64,000 nucleotides of DNA from Owenia fusiformis (lineage: Eukaryota; Annelida; Polychaeta; Sabellida; Oweniidae): positions 28,824,166 through 28,888,165 of the forward strand of contig CAIIXF020000011.1 in NCBI GenBank assembly GCA_903813345.2, in the 5' to 3' direction. Positions 39,101 to 49,179 of this stretch are shown piece by piece. The notes below the pieces were generated by a model. That model was not told the DNA's origin. It made no database searches and was given only the letters and a program-made list of their open reading frames with translations. Position numbers and translations under genes: made by a program. The first letter of the stretch is position 1, and every line of letters begins with the position of its first letter.

Positions 39101-42100
39101 CTCGTTTCCTATAAATCGAGGAAATTGATTTGTAAATATCCCAGCAATGGCAGAATTCATTTAAGTTGAGTTGTAATCATATTTTGAAACCGGAACTCAC
39201 GAACTACATACTTGCCGAATATTTTGTTGTGATTTGAAGAATGAACGCACCCTATCTTCGTTTCAAGAGTTCCTCCAGAGAGCTAGACCTGACTTGTACA
39301 AGTACAGGTCTGCGTACGTATTCCATATCGAAACTCCCAAATGAAATTTCCGAGTTAGGATACTAATTTAAGATTTTTGTAATTCAAAAGTTGTTGAATG
39401 TCAACTCAGTAGTTCCAAATAAGTTTCATTGTTGTTTTAATATGTCTTAATATATGTATGTTTTTCATGAATTAAAATGCTAATAAAGCATGTAGTCAAG
39501 AAACCTTCATAAAATATATGAAGGCAAGTGGGTTTTTCAGTTTAGAAAGTCTATTCTCTGAATGTCTTGTTCTGCTTCAACAATATTACGAATTACTGTT
39601 GTATTTCAACGGATTGTGTATATTCTTTATAGAACATATAAATACATTCTGTTTTTAATATTTATATATCCCAGCTGTAAGGTATGATAGTTTGGTTGAT
39701 TAGTTCACTTCTCGAGGAGTCAACAGTATAAACGCATCAGCACTTTAGTGTGGTTTGCCAGAAAACCACATATTTCTATACATTTGCATCGTCGGTGATC
39801 TCAACACTTTCCTGTTTTGCTTTGTCAACTTCATCTTCAATTTTCTCTGAACGGGCATCTGATAAAACATCGACGTCCTCTGTGTGCTCAAGCGTGTATT
39901 TCTTGCCTCTCCAGCCCATGTTAATCAACACATGTTTGTTGCTACGTATACCTGACTTTGGAAGCTGAATGAAGAGATCAACCTTCTCACATGATTCAAC
40001 TCCACTTTGGTCTTCATCCACTTCAAACGGTAAATCAGCTATCGGCCAATCTTCTTTGAAATTTTCAATCACCTCATCGACTTTGCACTTAAATGTACAA
40101 GAGTTTAATTCAATAGGGTCGGCCTTTGAGGACATGAAGTTGCGAAGCATGAACGGGAAGATACCACCAGCCAGCGTGGCGAGCATTTGACTCGTAGAGC
40201 TGACCTTGTAGATGTCACCAAATATACTAACTGTCATCACAAGGAAACCAAGGAAGATAATGATTTGGCCAAAACGTCTCCAAGCATGCAAGAGACTCTT
40301 ATACACAGGACCTGGAGCTCCCGCAACTTGAATTAACGTGATCGCGTAGAACAATTTCACGGGCAGGAAATGCAAATCAAATTTATTTACAAAAAGGACC
40401 AAATCATTGACATTCCAATGCATTGGACGTCTTCTGGCTAATCTGTCGGGCCTCTCGTGCTTTTCCTGTTCAGTTAAGGCCTCTGACTTGAAACCACGAT
40501 TTTCCTGCAAATGGCTTGGACGCTGAGTCAGTTCTGTAACATCATCTTTGACTCGTCCAAATACATCCTTGAAGATTGCCTTGTTAAGGGACAGGTATTT
40601 GAGATAGACGTTATTAAAACAGTCGTATGAATATATGACCAGGAGAAACAGAATTGAAAGATATTTCAGAACAGAGCCAGCGTTAACAATAAGGCCAATG
40701 AGTGTGAAAATAAGCACCTCTAGCCCGAAACCAAGACATTCCGATACCAGGAACACTGTGCACCAAATCCCAAACAGGTACATGATTGGTAGGATAATAC
40801 AGAGAGCTTTATCCATGCAGCCCATAGTTTTAGTGGACGGTTCCGTATCAGAAAGCATGTCCGTCTCTGTTGTGTCTGAATAAACTGAGGTGTTCTTGGG
40901 AAGCTTAGAATAGGAACTAGATACACTTCTATAGATGTGTACAAAGAACCTATATGTTAGATACAAAAGTGGGGCACAGCTTAAGGTGAACAGCACTAAA
41001 CATATAGGAACAGCAATTGGCCAGAATATAAAACTAAAGATGAACCCCAAACAACCCAGAAACCTACACGGCAACAAGAGAAACTCTATCATTTTTCCAA
41101 TTATGGTCATAATGGGAACGTCATGCATATCCACAAAAGAACTTTTTACAATATGTCTATATCTTCCACTTGGCTCAATCTTGAAGAAAAGTTGCAATAG
41201 GATAAGAACTGCATACATTACGTAACAGACTATAAATATTGCATTCTCTGGAAAGAAATACTGTACAAGATGAAGCTCATAGGCTTTGTTAAACCCAAAC
41301 CTATTAGCGAATTCTGACCTACTTGACAATTCCTCTCTTTCAAACACATTGAAGAAAACCAACCTTAGCCAATACGGAAACGGAAATACTAACGTCACGA
41401 GAATCAAACCTGATGATGCGTACCCAATGTGTTTCCATTTGATAGGAAATGTTTCGTTCAGTACTCCACATATGCTAGCGTTGCAACATTTAACACACGC
41501 CCAAAATTTCCTCATCCCACAACGAAAAACTCTATATTTGAGACAAGCAAATAAACCAACGGGGATATGATTTTCTGTGACAACACGGTCCGTTTCTACG
41601 GATAAGATATACTCACTAAATTTAACCTTAACTGGTCTTCCTTTAGGAAAAATTTTAACCGCTTCCTGGAATTTATCAAAATTGTCCAAAGCTTGCGCTG
41701 GCCAATGATGATCAAACTTTACATTTCCGGGGTCTGATGCTACAAGCAATGTCTTCTGGAGTGAGCTTTTGAGGATGACCCTAAATGTATCGGCGCCTCG
41801 TGAAAACATGTACACGGCGCAAGGAATGAGATACGGGACAATAAGAAAAACGGCAATCTTGAGGAATAGTACAAAGTACAGCAGAACGTCGAGAGTAATA
41901 CTCTTAAATTCAACAGCACAAGCCATGTTTTTATCAATATCCACACTGCAGCATTTGTCAACGAATCTGGATGTTGTGGCACTTGTATGAAAGACCTGGT
42001 GACAAATATAGTCATCGTCAGCTATAGTTGGCAAGGGGCTCTCGGAGTTAAAATCTCGACTCAGAAGCCATAGCACATTATCCATTCTGTCCATTTCTGA

Positions 42101-45100
42101 TAACTCTCCAAAACAACCAACTGGCTCATCCTTTAGCACTACCGTATGTTTCTCCACGCCCAATGAGAGCACGGATAAGGACAGGACGTCGTAATTGAAA
42201 TTCATTGTGACCAGAGTTCGTCCGTGTTTAGTAGCCGCCTTTTGCCAAATATTGGCTTTGTAGTTCTCTCTAATAGATTGCTCCAAAAGTGGATTAACAG
42301 TATAGTTCTCAAATTCTAATTCATACTCAATCAGTTTCGCTGATTCAGCATCTGCAAGTGCGTTTCGAATATCATCACTGGTTGGAATCAGTTTGCACTT
42401 CAGCATATCCTGAACGCTGGTCGTGATAGAGTCATTTGCTGTCGCAATCGCATAGGGTGCCTCTGTTGTGTTGCTCACTGGTTTGGTTGAAGTAGCTTGG
42501 GCCTCTCCACCGTGAAGTTGCCAAAAGACACTGACGACTAAAACCGCCCAATGTATCACCGACATTATAAACGAAGGGATGTTGCACGTTTATGATATCT
42601 GGAAAGTATAATTATAAAATGTATCGATCTATTTTCTGTCTGAGGATCAACAGCGTCTATTTTAAAGAAAAGAATGTATGTTCTAGATATGGCAGAATAA
42701 AATACAAAGTATGTGCCTCTGTATACTCGAGTTGTGAATAAAACTTTGCTGCAAAATATAAGTGAATACCGATACCTTCAATCTAATTTGATTGTGATTC
42801 AGCATTTTATTATTAAAGTCTAGACCTAGCTATATTTCTCATTATTCAATTAATAGTTGATGATGGTATATACCTAGTACATGAAATAACCCAGATAGAC
42901 CTTATTTCCTTATTTCAGACTCTTTGCTAAATATAAGTGAACCTCGTACCATTTTCTTAATAACCAATGTTTCATACAATCATGGATTTCCGTCAAAACA
43001 AGGGTTCAATATTCAGTTAGCTTGTATTTAATACTGAAACGTGTATATACAATGTTGAGCCTTTGGAACATGTAACTGCACCGACAATGACAGATCTAGA
43101 TTTTCTTGTAAAAGAAACTCCTACACATCGTTTTTGACAATACTTGAATTTTAGATCAAATATTCACTCCTTTAGTGTAGAAATATTTAAAATGTTCTTT
43201 GTTGATATAAGAGCACGATGTATTTTCGGGTTACTTACAGTGAGTCTATTTGCATGCGTGGAACCTCTGATAAACAATTTCAAACAAGAAGGGTAGACTG
43301 TACTTACCCCTCTGGACGACATTCGTATGTTGGCCAACCTGTTAACCTTCTTCCCTCCCCCTAGTTTAGGATTAACCCACCATTTGATAAATCATATTTC
43401 AAGTGACAAGTTTTAGTGCTATTTATATGTATAATATCTTACCTAGTATTATGCTTCTAAAAGTAAAGTCTTAACCCTTTCTCTCAAGATGCAGACCGTG
43501 TCCTAATTATCCTAAAAATAACTTATCCCTTCAAAGTTTGTAAACATCAGGTATTATAATTATGTTCGACATGCATAGTTCTGTATGCATTTGGCCTTTC
43601 TGAGCATGTGGACGTTTAGATTCTTTCAGTCATATAGAAATACTTGTTATCCGCCCGCGTTCTTTACTTTGAGCCGTTCGTTTATCCTATTATAAATGTA
43701 ATCCAAAATGAAATTCATTATATAAAGTTACTCCGATCTGATGAAAGTTATTTATTTGACATTTGACAATGTTTTCTTTTGTACTCCTGGCGCAATATGA
43801 GGTCCGCGCGGTTGAGTGACAAAAGGCCTTATCGTATTAAAATAATCTCTCGGGTTGATTGGCTTCTATGCACACGATAAACCTTACCCCCCTACCACAC
43901 CAAACTAGTTACCCGTTCTAGCCAGTCCTACGAAAATGTCGTAAAACGGGCTCAGTCTGGCTGCGGTCGGGATATATGTCTAAAATAATTAGCTACTTCG
44001 TTCATAAACAGTCTTCAATACGTCCATCTCATTCGCAGTTCGTTCAGGTCGCACTACGTCGGTGTGCAACGTAGAATGAACCGTCCCTTAGTCTAGAAGG
44101 TCATCATGACCTGATTACAGAACGGTATGGTCGCCATCGAATTTTGAATCGATTCAAAATTCTAAATCACATACCCCGTCCGGGAAAGTCCATGAATTTA
44201 GTAAACAGACCGTAGAACGTTGTAGCTACGTTCATTCAGTTCGCACACAGTTTAAAACCGAATCGGCAACGTTTTGACGATCACCAGAACCATTTTGAGC
44301 ATGCTCTAAGTGCTGGAGGACCTACTCGTTCTAGTAGTTTCATGAAGTTTGTAAACAGATCCCAAACGGTTCTTATTGGGTTCTTAGTACGTCAAATCCG
44401 TTCGTGCACAGTTTAAGCCCGTTTTCGAGAACGTAGTGAGAACTAGTTTGGTGTGATAGTACTTTTAAAATAGCTTGCATTTAGAGATTAGAATGATTTC
44501 ACATATTTTTTAACGGCTGAAATTAAACCTGTTATACATATGCCTTGTTCCGGACCTTAGAATGAGTGCGGTAGCACGAATGTAAAGTCTAGGAAACATA
44601 ACTTTAGTAGATAAAAATCATCCACAATTCATTCACTCGGAGCCATGTGCTAAATTGTTTTCACATATTGCAAAAGATTGTGTTCAGTATCACTTAATTA
44701 AAAGAATGAATTAATATAGCTGCAGTTTACGAGAATGTATTATTTACTTTACAATAGAGTTGCATATACACGTAATGCCACTGGAAAATGAGTCCCTCTT
44801 GTACATTAGAGGGTGTATGTGTCACAGAGGTTAGACAACCAATATCTCTTCTATCAGTCGAATATATTACATCTTTCTATGAAAAATGTGATTATGATAA
44901 ATGAATTTAAATATGCAGTATTGCATTGATGGTGACGAAGAGAAACACTGGGCAAACCACGTACACATAAAATGATGAACTAATTCTGATAATTTTAACG
45001 ACATCTGTTCAGCATTGTAGAGTGTATCTACACAAAAATGTCAAATAACATTAACAAGCTAAATTATTTATATATTTAACAATAACATTATCCTCACTAA

Positions 45101-47189
45101 GTTTAGCAACCTGGGGTTTTCATTCGATAGTATGTAAGCCTGTCAATGGCTTTGACTTAATTTTCCCCTAATTACACAAGTTTGAAAATTTAGAACTTAT
45201 TTATTTTTGAATCATAAAACAGGCGTTGAGTGATAAGCGACCCGTAAGCACAGGCTGGTATCGAAAGATTTGTCCGCTGTGACGGAGCATGCTATTTTTC
45301 ATGAAAATACTAAGAATGCTTCACGATTTATCTCTAATTCATATGTTTCGTTATATCATAGATAATTACTTACTCCATGCAATGGATATATCATTTGCCT
45401 GTAACCTTCACCTCTGATTGAAGTCCAATAACGCTAGGAGTAAAATCTATTGAAAACGGCGCCAGAGTATCAAACTCTAAAATGTACCATTTCTTTTTAA
45501 ACTTTTTAATGGCATGATATAGTGACACGATAATATTAACATATGTTTACAGCATAACTCTGAATGTATTAATGATATATTGATGCATTGGGTCTTTTTA
45601 ATTTTTTATAAAAAATAATATTAATATTTTTTGTCCGCTGTGACGGAGCATTTTCACAGTTCACATTTACAACTGCTCCGTCACAGCGGACAAAAAAATT
45701 AAACATTATTTTTTATAAAAGAATTAAAAAGACCAAATACATCAACATCTCATTTATACCTTCATAGTTATGCTGAAACCATGTGTAAATATTATCGTGT
45801 CACTATATCGTGCCATTAGAAAGTTAAACAAGAAATTGTACATTTTGAAGTATGATACTCCAGCGCCATTTTCAATAGCTTTTCTTCCCAGCGTAATTGG
45901 ACTTCAAACAAAAGTGAAAGTTACCCGCAAATGATATATCCATTGCATGAAGTAATTTTGTATGGTATAACGAAAGATATGAGTTAAAAAATAAATCGTG
46001 AAGTATTCTTAGTGTTTTTATGAAAAATAGCATGCTCCGTCACAGCGGACAAATATTTCGATACCAGCCTGTGCCAGTTGCCAAACTTATGGAGGGGAAT
46101 GTATAATATTATCATAATATATGATAAAATACAGTTACATACTAAATCATTTAAAAAGTTATATTCATTTGTTTTGTTGCAATGTTGTACATAAGTTGTT
46201 ACCAAGTTGTGTACCAGGTTATAGTCAGAATCAGAATATCGTAGCCATCGTTTACATAAACGTTATACATTGACTTAAACATTAATATACGTAACCAGAC
46301 ATCTAAGCTTGAATTCGCGAATGCAACTTTCGGCTGTCGGCTATCGGATTAACCTTCTATTTTAGGACCAACTCATTTAAATATGAATGGAATAGTAGCA
46401 GGTACCATAATATTTAAATAAGTTGCCCATAAAATAGTAGGTCAATCCGAGCCGATAGCCGAAAGTTGCATCCGCGAATACAAGCTTAGGTAATTCCATG
46501 AATTTACAAAAATGTTTTTCGATGTTAATTGTAATTTTAAAAATCGCACTCTACAGTTAATAGCAGTATTTTCCATTTTAAGGCCACTTTAAAAATTGAT
46601 TTGATAAGATTTTACATGATCGTAGTATCTGCTCAAGTGTCAGAACCTGGTACATTAGAAAGATGAGAGTCTCATTTTCACTCTTTTAATTAAAGAAGCA
46701 AACTCAAAGTATTGGAAAGAGTTCATAAGTCCCATCCATTTCTTTCTGAAACACAGATCAGATATGAGAAATATAGAATAGATATATAGTTGGGGGAATA
46801 ACCTAGTACAAGGTGGACTGAAATTAAACATTGTTGCATGACTACATGATTGCTCTCTATGTAGATTGATAGTGCTGCTGCCTCTTTATGTAATTGGTGG
46901 AATGGCTATAAAACGGCAACGCCAGGGAGCTAGAGGTGTCGAGATGGTCCCCAACATTGAGTTCTGGAAAAGTGTCCCTGGCTTAGTGAAGGTAAAACGC
47001 ATTTTCAGATTTTCGATAGTAATTCATCAAATCAAATTTGAAATTTAAATTGCATAACTATACGTCATTTCAGAAGTTGACTTTATATCAGTCGAAGCTA
47101 AATTAGACTATGGTTGTTTTGTTTGGTAGGATGGCACGATGTTCGTCGTGGGGAAAGTGACAAGAAAGGGAGAATATCAACGCATGTAA
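36152..47189 (+). CDS. M6PR/ATG27-like single-pass receptor with MRH domain, 7 exons, 281 aa
   Basis: Exons 36152-36369, 36743-36836, 37162-37286, 37435-37525, 38149-38279, 46865-46991 and 47130-47189 join in frame at GT-AG sites. The ATG at 36152 has A at -3. Residues ~14-36 form a signal peptide (ALFITLFSSMQCCLGA). The ectodomain has the cysteine spacing of mannose-6-phosphate-receptor-homology or ATG27-like domains: YSFNPCSKF, CTDVAVCQ, YPLGTQ, RTSHVQLLCDE and KYCCP. A glutamine after the VC, an arginine before the LLC strand, a glutamate and a tyrosine are placed roughly like the sugar-binding Q/R/E/Y set. One membrane span follows (~205-234). The tail contains PNIEFWKSVPGLVKDGTMFV, which matches the FWxxLxxLVxDG pattern of cation-dependent M6PR. 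The likely role is trafficking between Golgi and endosomes or autophagy compartments. Intron 5 is 8.6 kb and hosts another gene. Confidence 0.85.
36433..36527. repeat. Hairpin in intron 1 of the MRH gene
   Basis: ATCCTCCGAACGCAGGGCTC is followed about 55 bp later by its near complement GAGCCCTGCGTTCAGAGGAT. Confidence 0.6.
38280..39775 (+). other. First part of MRH-gene intron 5, nothing recognised
   Basis: About 1.5 kb of A/T-rich intron. TTTAAT at 39654-39659 reads ATTAAA on the minus strand and could be the poly(A) signal of the nested gene, 117 nt past its stop. Confidence 0.4.
39776..42565 (-). CDS. 929-aa multipass membrane protein, single exon, nested in an intron
   Basis: A single open frame starts at the ATG at 42565. 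Residues 1-22 form a signal peptide. An ectodomain of about 200 residues follows, with sequons (NTT, NDS, NYT) and cysteines, including a CC pair at 205-206. Hydrophobic segments lie near 225-254, 381-407, 441-463, 498-545 (two spans), 585-608, 609-650 (two spans), 767-785 and 793-809, giving about nine spans. Loops at 255-375 and 546-580 are hydrophilic, the second Ser/Thr-rich. The last ~120 residues are acidic and probably cytoplasmic. I know of no catalytic, pore or transporter signature in it. It resembles the large orphan multipass proteins expanded in invertebrate genomes, but that is an impression, not a match. The lack of introns and the antisense position inside an intron suggest origin by retroposition. 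Confidence 0.9.
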   Translation of the reverse strand: MSVIHWAVLVVSVFWQLHGGEAQATSTKPVSNTTEAPYAIATANDSITTSVQDMLKCKLIPTSDDIRNALADAESAKLIEYELEFENYTVNPLLEQSIRENYKANIWQKAATKHGRTLVTMNFNYDVLSLSVLSLGVEKHTVVLKDEPVGCFGELSEMDRMDNVLWLLSRDFNSESPLPTIADDDYICHQVFHTSATTSRFVDKCCSVDIDKNMACAVEFKSITLDVLLYFVLFLKIAVFLIVPYLIPCAVYMFSRGADTFRVILKSSLQKTLLVASDPGNVKFDHHWPAQALDNFDKFQEAVKIFPKGRPVKVKFSEYILSVETDRVVTENHIPVGLFACLKYRVFRCGMRKFWACVKCCNASICGVLNETFPIKWKHIGYASSGLILVTLVFPFPYWLRLVFFNVFEREELSSRSEFANRFGFNKAYELHLVQYFFPENAIFIVCYVMYAVLILLQLFFKIEPSGRYRHIVKSSFVDMHDVPIMTIIGKMIEFLLLPCRFLGCLGFIFSFIFWPIAVPICLVLFTLSCAPLLYLTYRFFVHIYRSVSSSYSKLPKNTSVYSDTTETDMLSDTEPSTKTMGCMDKALCIILPIMYLFGIWCTVFLVSECLGFGLEVLIFTLIGLIVNAGSVLKYLSILFLLVIYSYDCFNNVYLKYLSLNKAIFKDVFGRVKDDVTELTQRPSHLQENRGFKSEALTEQEKHERPDRLARRRPMHWNVNDLVLFVNKFDLHFLPVKLFYAITLIQVAGAPGPVYKSLLHAWRRFGQIIIFLGFLVMTVSIFGDIYKVSSTSQMLATLAGGIFPFMLRNFMSSKADPIELNSCTFKCKVDEVIENFKEDWPIADLPFEVDEDQSGVESCEKVDLFIQLPKSGIRSNKHVLINMGWRGKKYTLEHTEDVDVLSDARSEKIEDEVDKAKQESVEITDDANV
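42566..43893. other. Upstream flank of the nested gene, within MRH intron 5
   Basis: This side should carry the promoter of the 929-aa protein gene. No exon, RNA gene or clear repeat was seen. Confidence 0.4.
43894..44457. repeat. 564-bp inverted-repeat element with internal degenerate repeats
   Basis: Ends ACCACACCAAACTAGTT and AACTAGTTTGGTGTGAT are near-perfect inverted repeats. The interior repeats diverged words such as TTCGTGCACAGTTTAA, TTCGCACACAGTTTAA and TTTGTAAACAGA at roughly 60-110 bp spacing. Confidence 0.75.
45249..46073. mobile_element. 825-bp palindromic relative of the 4.6-kb foldback transposon
   Basis: Ends CACAGGCTGGTATCGAAA and TTTCGATACCAGCCTGTG are perfect inverted repeats, and the element is almost fully palindromic around 45655. 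It has four copies of GTCCGCTGTGACGGAGC (two outer, two inner, facing). It shares CCATGCAATGGATATATC, GTGACACGATAATATT and AAATGTACCATTTCTTT with the arms of the 10712-15337 element, so it is a compact member of the same family. Flanking bases (AAG and CCA) do not form an obvious duplication. Confidence 0.9.
46304..46488. repeat. ~185-bp hairpin MITE in MRH intron 5
   Basis: TAAGCTTGAATTCGCGAATG and TCGGCTATCGGATT face CAATCCGAGCCGATAGCC and CGCGAATACAAGCTTA. The central ~100 bp is unpaired and A/T-rich. Confidence 0.8.
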
Positions 47190-47286
47190 AGATGGTGTTG
47201 TGGTTCTCGTCAGCCAGGTTAACATCCGGGACCTATGCATATCTGCTTCGCCAAATATTAAAGACTCAAAAAGTAGAAATTGAGCA

Positions 47287-47292
47287 AATAAA
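47287..47292 (+). terminator. Candidate poly(A) signal of the MRH gene
   Basis: AATAAA, 98 nt beyond the TAA stop of the last exon. Confidence 0.55.
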
Positions 47293-47419
47293 CTTTTCAG
47301 TTTTAATTTTTAAGTAGCATAGTCTTGTCGTCTGATGGTCTAATTAAACATACATTTCTCCTAAATGTCTCACAGTATTTGTGAAACAGTACTACGCTGA
47401 GATTCTGAGTGGAAAACGT

Positions 47420-47485
47420 TCGACTTCACTTCTTAAAAGAGAGCTTCGTCTTCAGTAGTTTATTACTAGACTCTGAGGGCAGAGT
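47420..47485 (-). repeat. Dispersed ~65-bp repeat, copy 4
   Basis: Plus strand reads GTTCGACTTCACTTCTTAAA, AGAGAGCTTCGTCTTCAGTA and ACTAGACTCTGAGGGCAGAG. Same orientation as copy 2. Confidence 0.65.
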
Positions 47486-48044
47486 AAGGACAGTAAAAAG
47501 CATTGCTAGTGAAAACAATATAGAAATTAACGATTTGTAAGTTATAAATATGATATATTGTTTTTGTAATGTTATTTCTCAACGGTGTCATGTAAAATTA
47601 CACTATGAAGTAGGTAATTGTAAAGTTGAAATTACCCAATTTAAACAGTAGAAGGTATACCGTGGAAAACCACACGGTCTTAGAGAGATTTCGCAACTCA
47701 CTTATTATAGCATGTTTATTATTCCCGTATAACGTACTGATGCTGTCCCCAGCTCCGATTTCGGTGATCGGCTAGTAAAAATGGTTTGAGGGTATCATTT
47801 TGTTCCAGACACTCTCTAGAGTAAATTATCCTAACTTGAGTAAAAATGTGTGGTAAGTAAATTCGCTATAGGCAGTTAAAGAGGCGCCATCTATTCATTT
47901 TCAAACAGGGGGTAGGGGTATAAAATAATTTTTATTTGTACCTAATGTATATGATTGTACAGGAGTCTATAGTCTACTAGGTGACATTAAAATATTTCAG
48001 ATAAAGTTGTCACAATTTTACAAAATTTGTTGTCCATCATACCA

Positions 48045-48365
48045 TGTTCCACCAGAGCCTACCATGAAACTTGGCATTCAGGAACAACTGGGTTCTAATA
48101 AGGAACCACTAGGGGCTGCTTGTGTGTGAAACCCAAGGGATAACTAGTGAACCATTAGTCCTGGGGGAATTGCTAGGATCTACCAGGGAACCACTAACGG
48201 CTACTATGGAACCATGAAGGACACTAGTGAACTATAGCCCACAACTGCCTACAGAATCATTGAAGTCTACATGGGGAACTCTATGACCTACTGGTAAAAC
48301 CATTACGGCGCTCTAAGGCACCACTAAAGCCTACTAGTGAACCATAATGGCAATTATAAAGGAAT
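48045..48365. repeat. Degenerate ~28-bp tandem repeat
   Basis: Recurrent variants of CTACTAGTGAACCATTA, such as GGAACCACTAGGGGCT, GGAACCACTAACGGCTACTA and CTACTAGTGAACCATAATGG. About ten heavily diverged units. Confidence 0.55.
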
Positions 48366-48411
48366 ATTGTCGGGATAGTCACATTACAAAAACCTAAATC
48401 TGTAAACCCAG

Positions 48412-48660
48412 GGGCGGATCTGGGAACCAACAAGGGGGGGGCAAATATCAGGTCAGACACAACAACCTTTTTTCAAAAATTTTGGGCAAAAAAGTGTGCC
48501 CAAATTTTGAAAATTTGGGGCCCATTTTCTTCACAATTTAAAAAAAATAAGGCCTTAGAAGGCCCAGTTATGACCAAAGAGGCCCACTTTTTGGGGGCCT
48601 TTTTGGGCCCAATTCTTTTCGAGGCCCACCCAAGGGAGGGGGGGGCGTCACGATGCTGAG
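48412..48660. repeat. G-rich repeat related to other GGGGCGGATCTGG elements
   Basis: Begins AGGGGCGGATCTGGGAACC and has an internal run of TTTTGGGGGCC/GGCCCA words, ending near a G-run at 48637. It looks like a degraded repeat. No coding signal. Confidence 0.35.
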
Positions 48661-49014
48661 CATCGAGTGTTAATTTTAGGAAACAACGCCTGAAAGGAAT
48701 GGTCATTACAAAATTCATTGAGCCATGGGCTTAAATTCTTTTCACACATCTACAAAATTATCTAACAGATACGAAATCACTAAAAGAATATTTTCAATGA
48801 AACTTTTATCAAGGGTCAAGCTGGCAAGTATCACCATGACAACCGTTTAACTAGCTAGTGACCTTGAGTTCGTTATTGGTTATAAAACGGAATGCAGTTA
48901 CGTGAAATAGCGTGTTCTAATTGGCTATATTTGGACACAACCTGCCTTTACTAAACTATGTGTGAATTTACAATTTATATTCATAATTGATAACTGTGTG
49001 TTACCAGGAATACA

Positions 49015-49020
49015 TTTAAT
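49015..49020 (-). terminator. Candidate variant poly(A) signal of the PBZ-GIMAP gene
   Basis: TTTAAT on the plus strand reads ATTAAA on the minus strand, about 160 nt beyond the stop. Confidence 0.3.
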
Positions 49021-49179
49021 TGAAGTCAATCTCCAAGGCCCTAACAGTTCGCAAAAAACATTTTATAAGGAAGATACTTTGCCTTCCTAATAAGGTGTTG
49101 AAGTTTGTTCACAAGTCAATGTGTTCATGTTCCATTCAGCTATTCTACTGTAAACAACTCTCGGGGTTATAGCATCTAT

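Noticed and set aside
39750-42015. Several open frames opposite or out of frame with the 929-aa gene
   Set aside because: All are shadows of the long membrane-protein frame.
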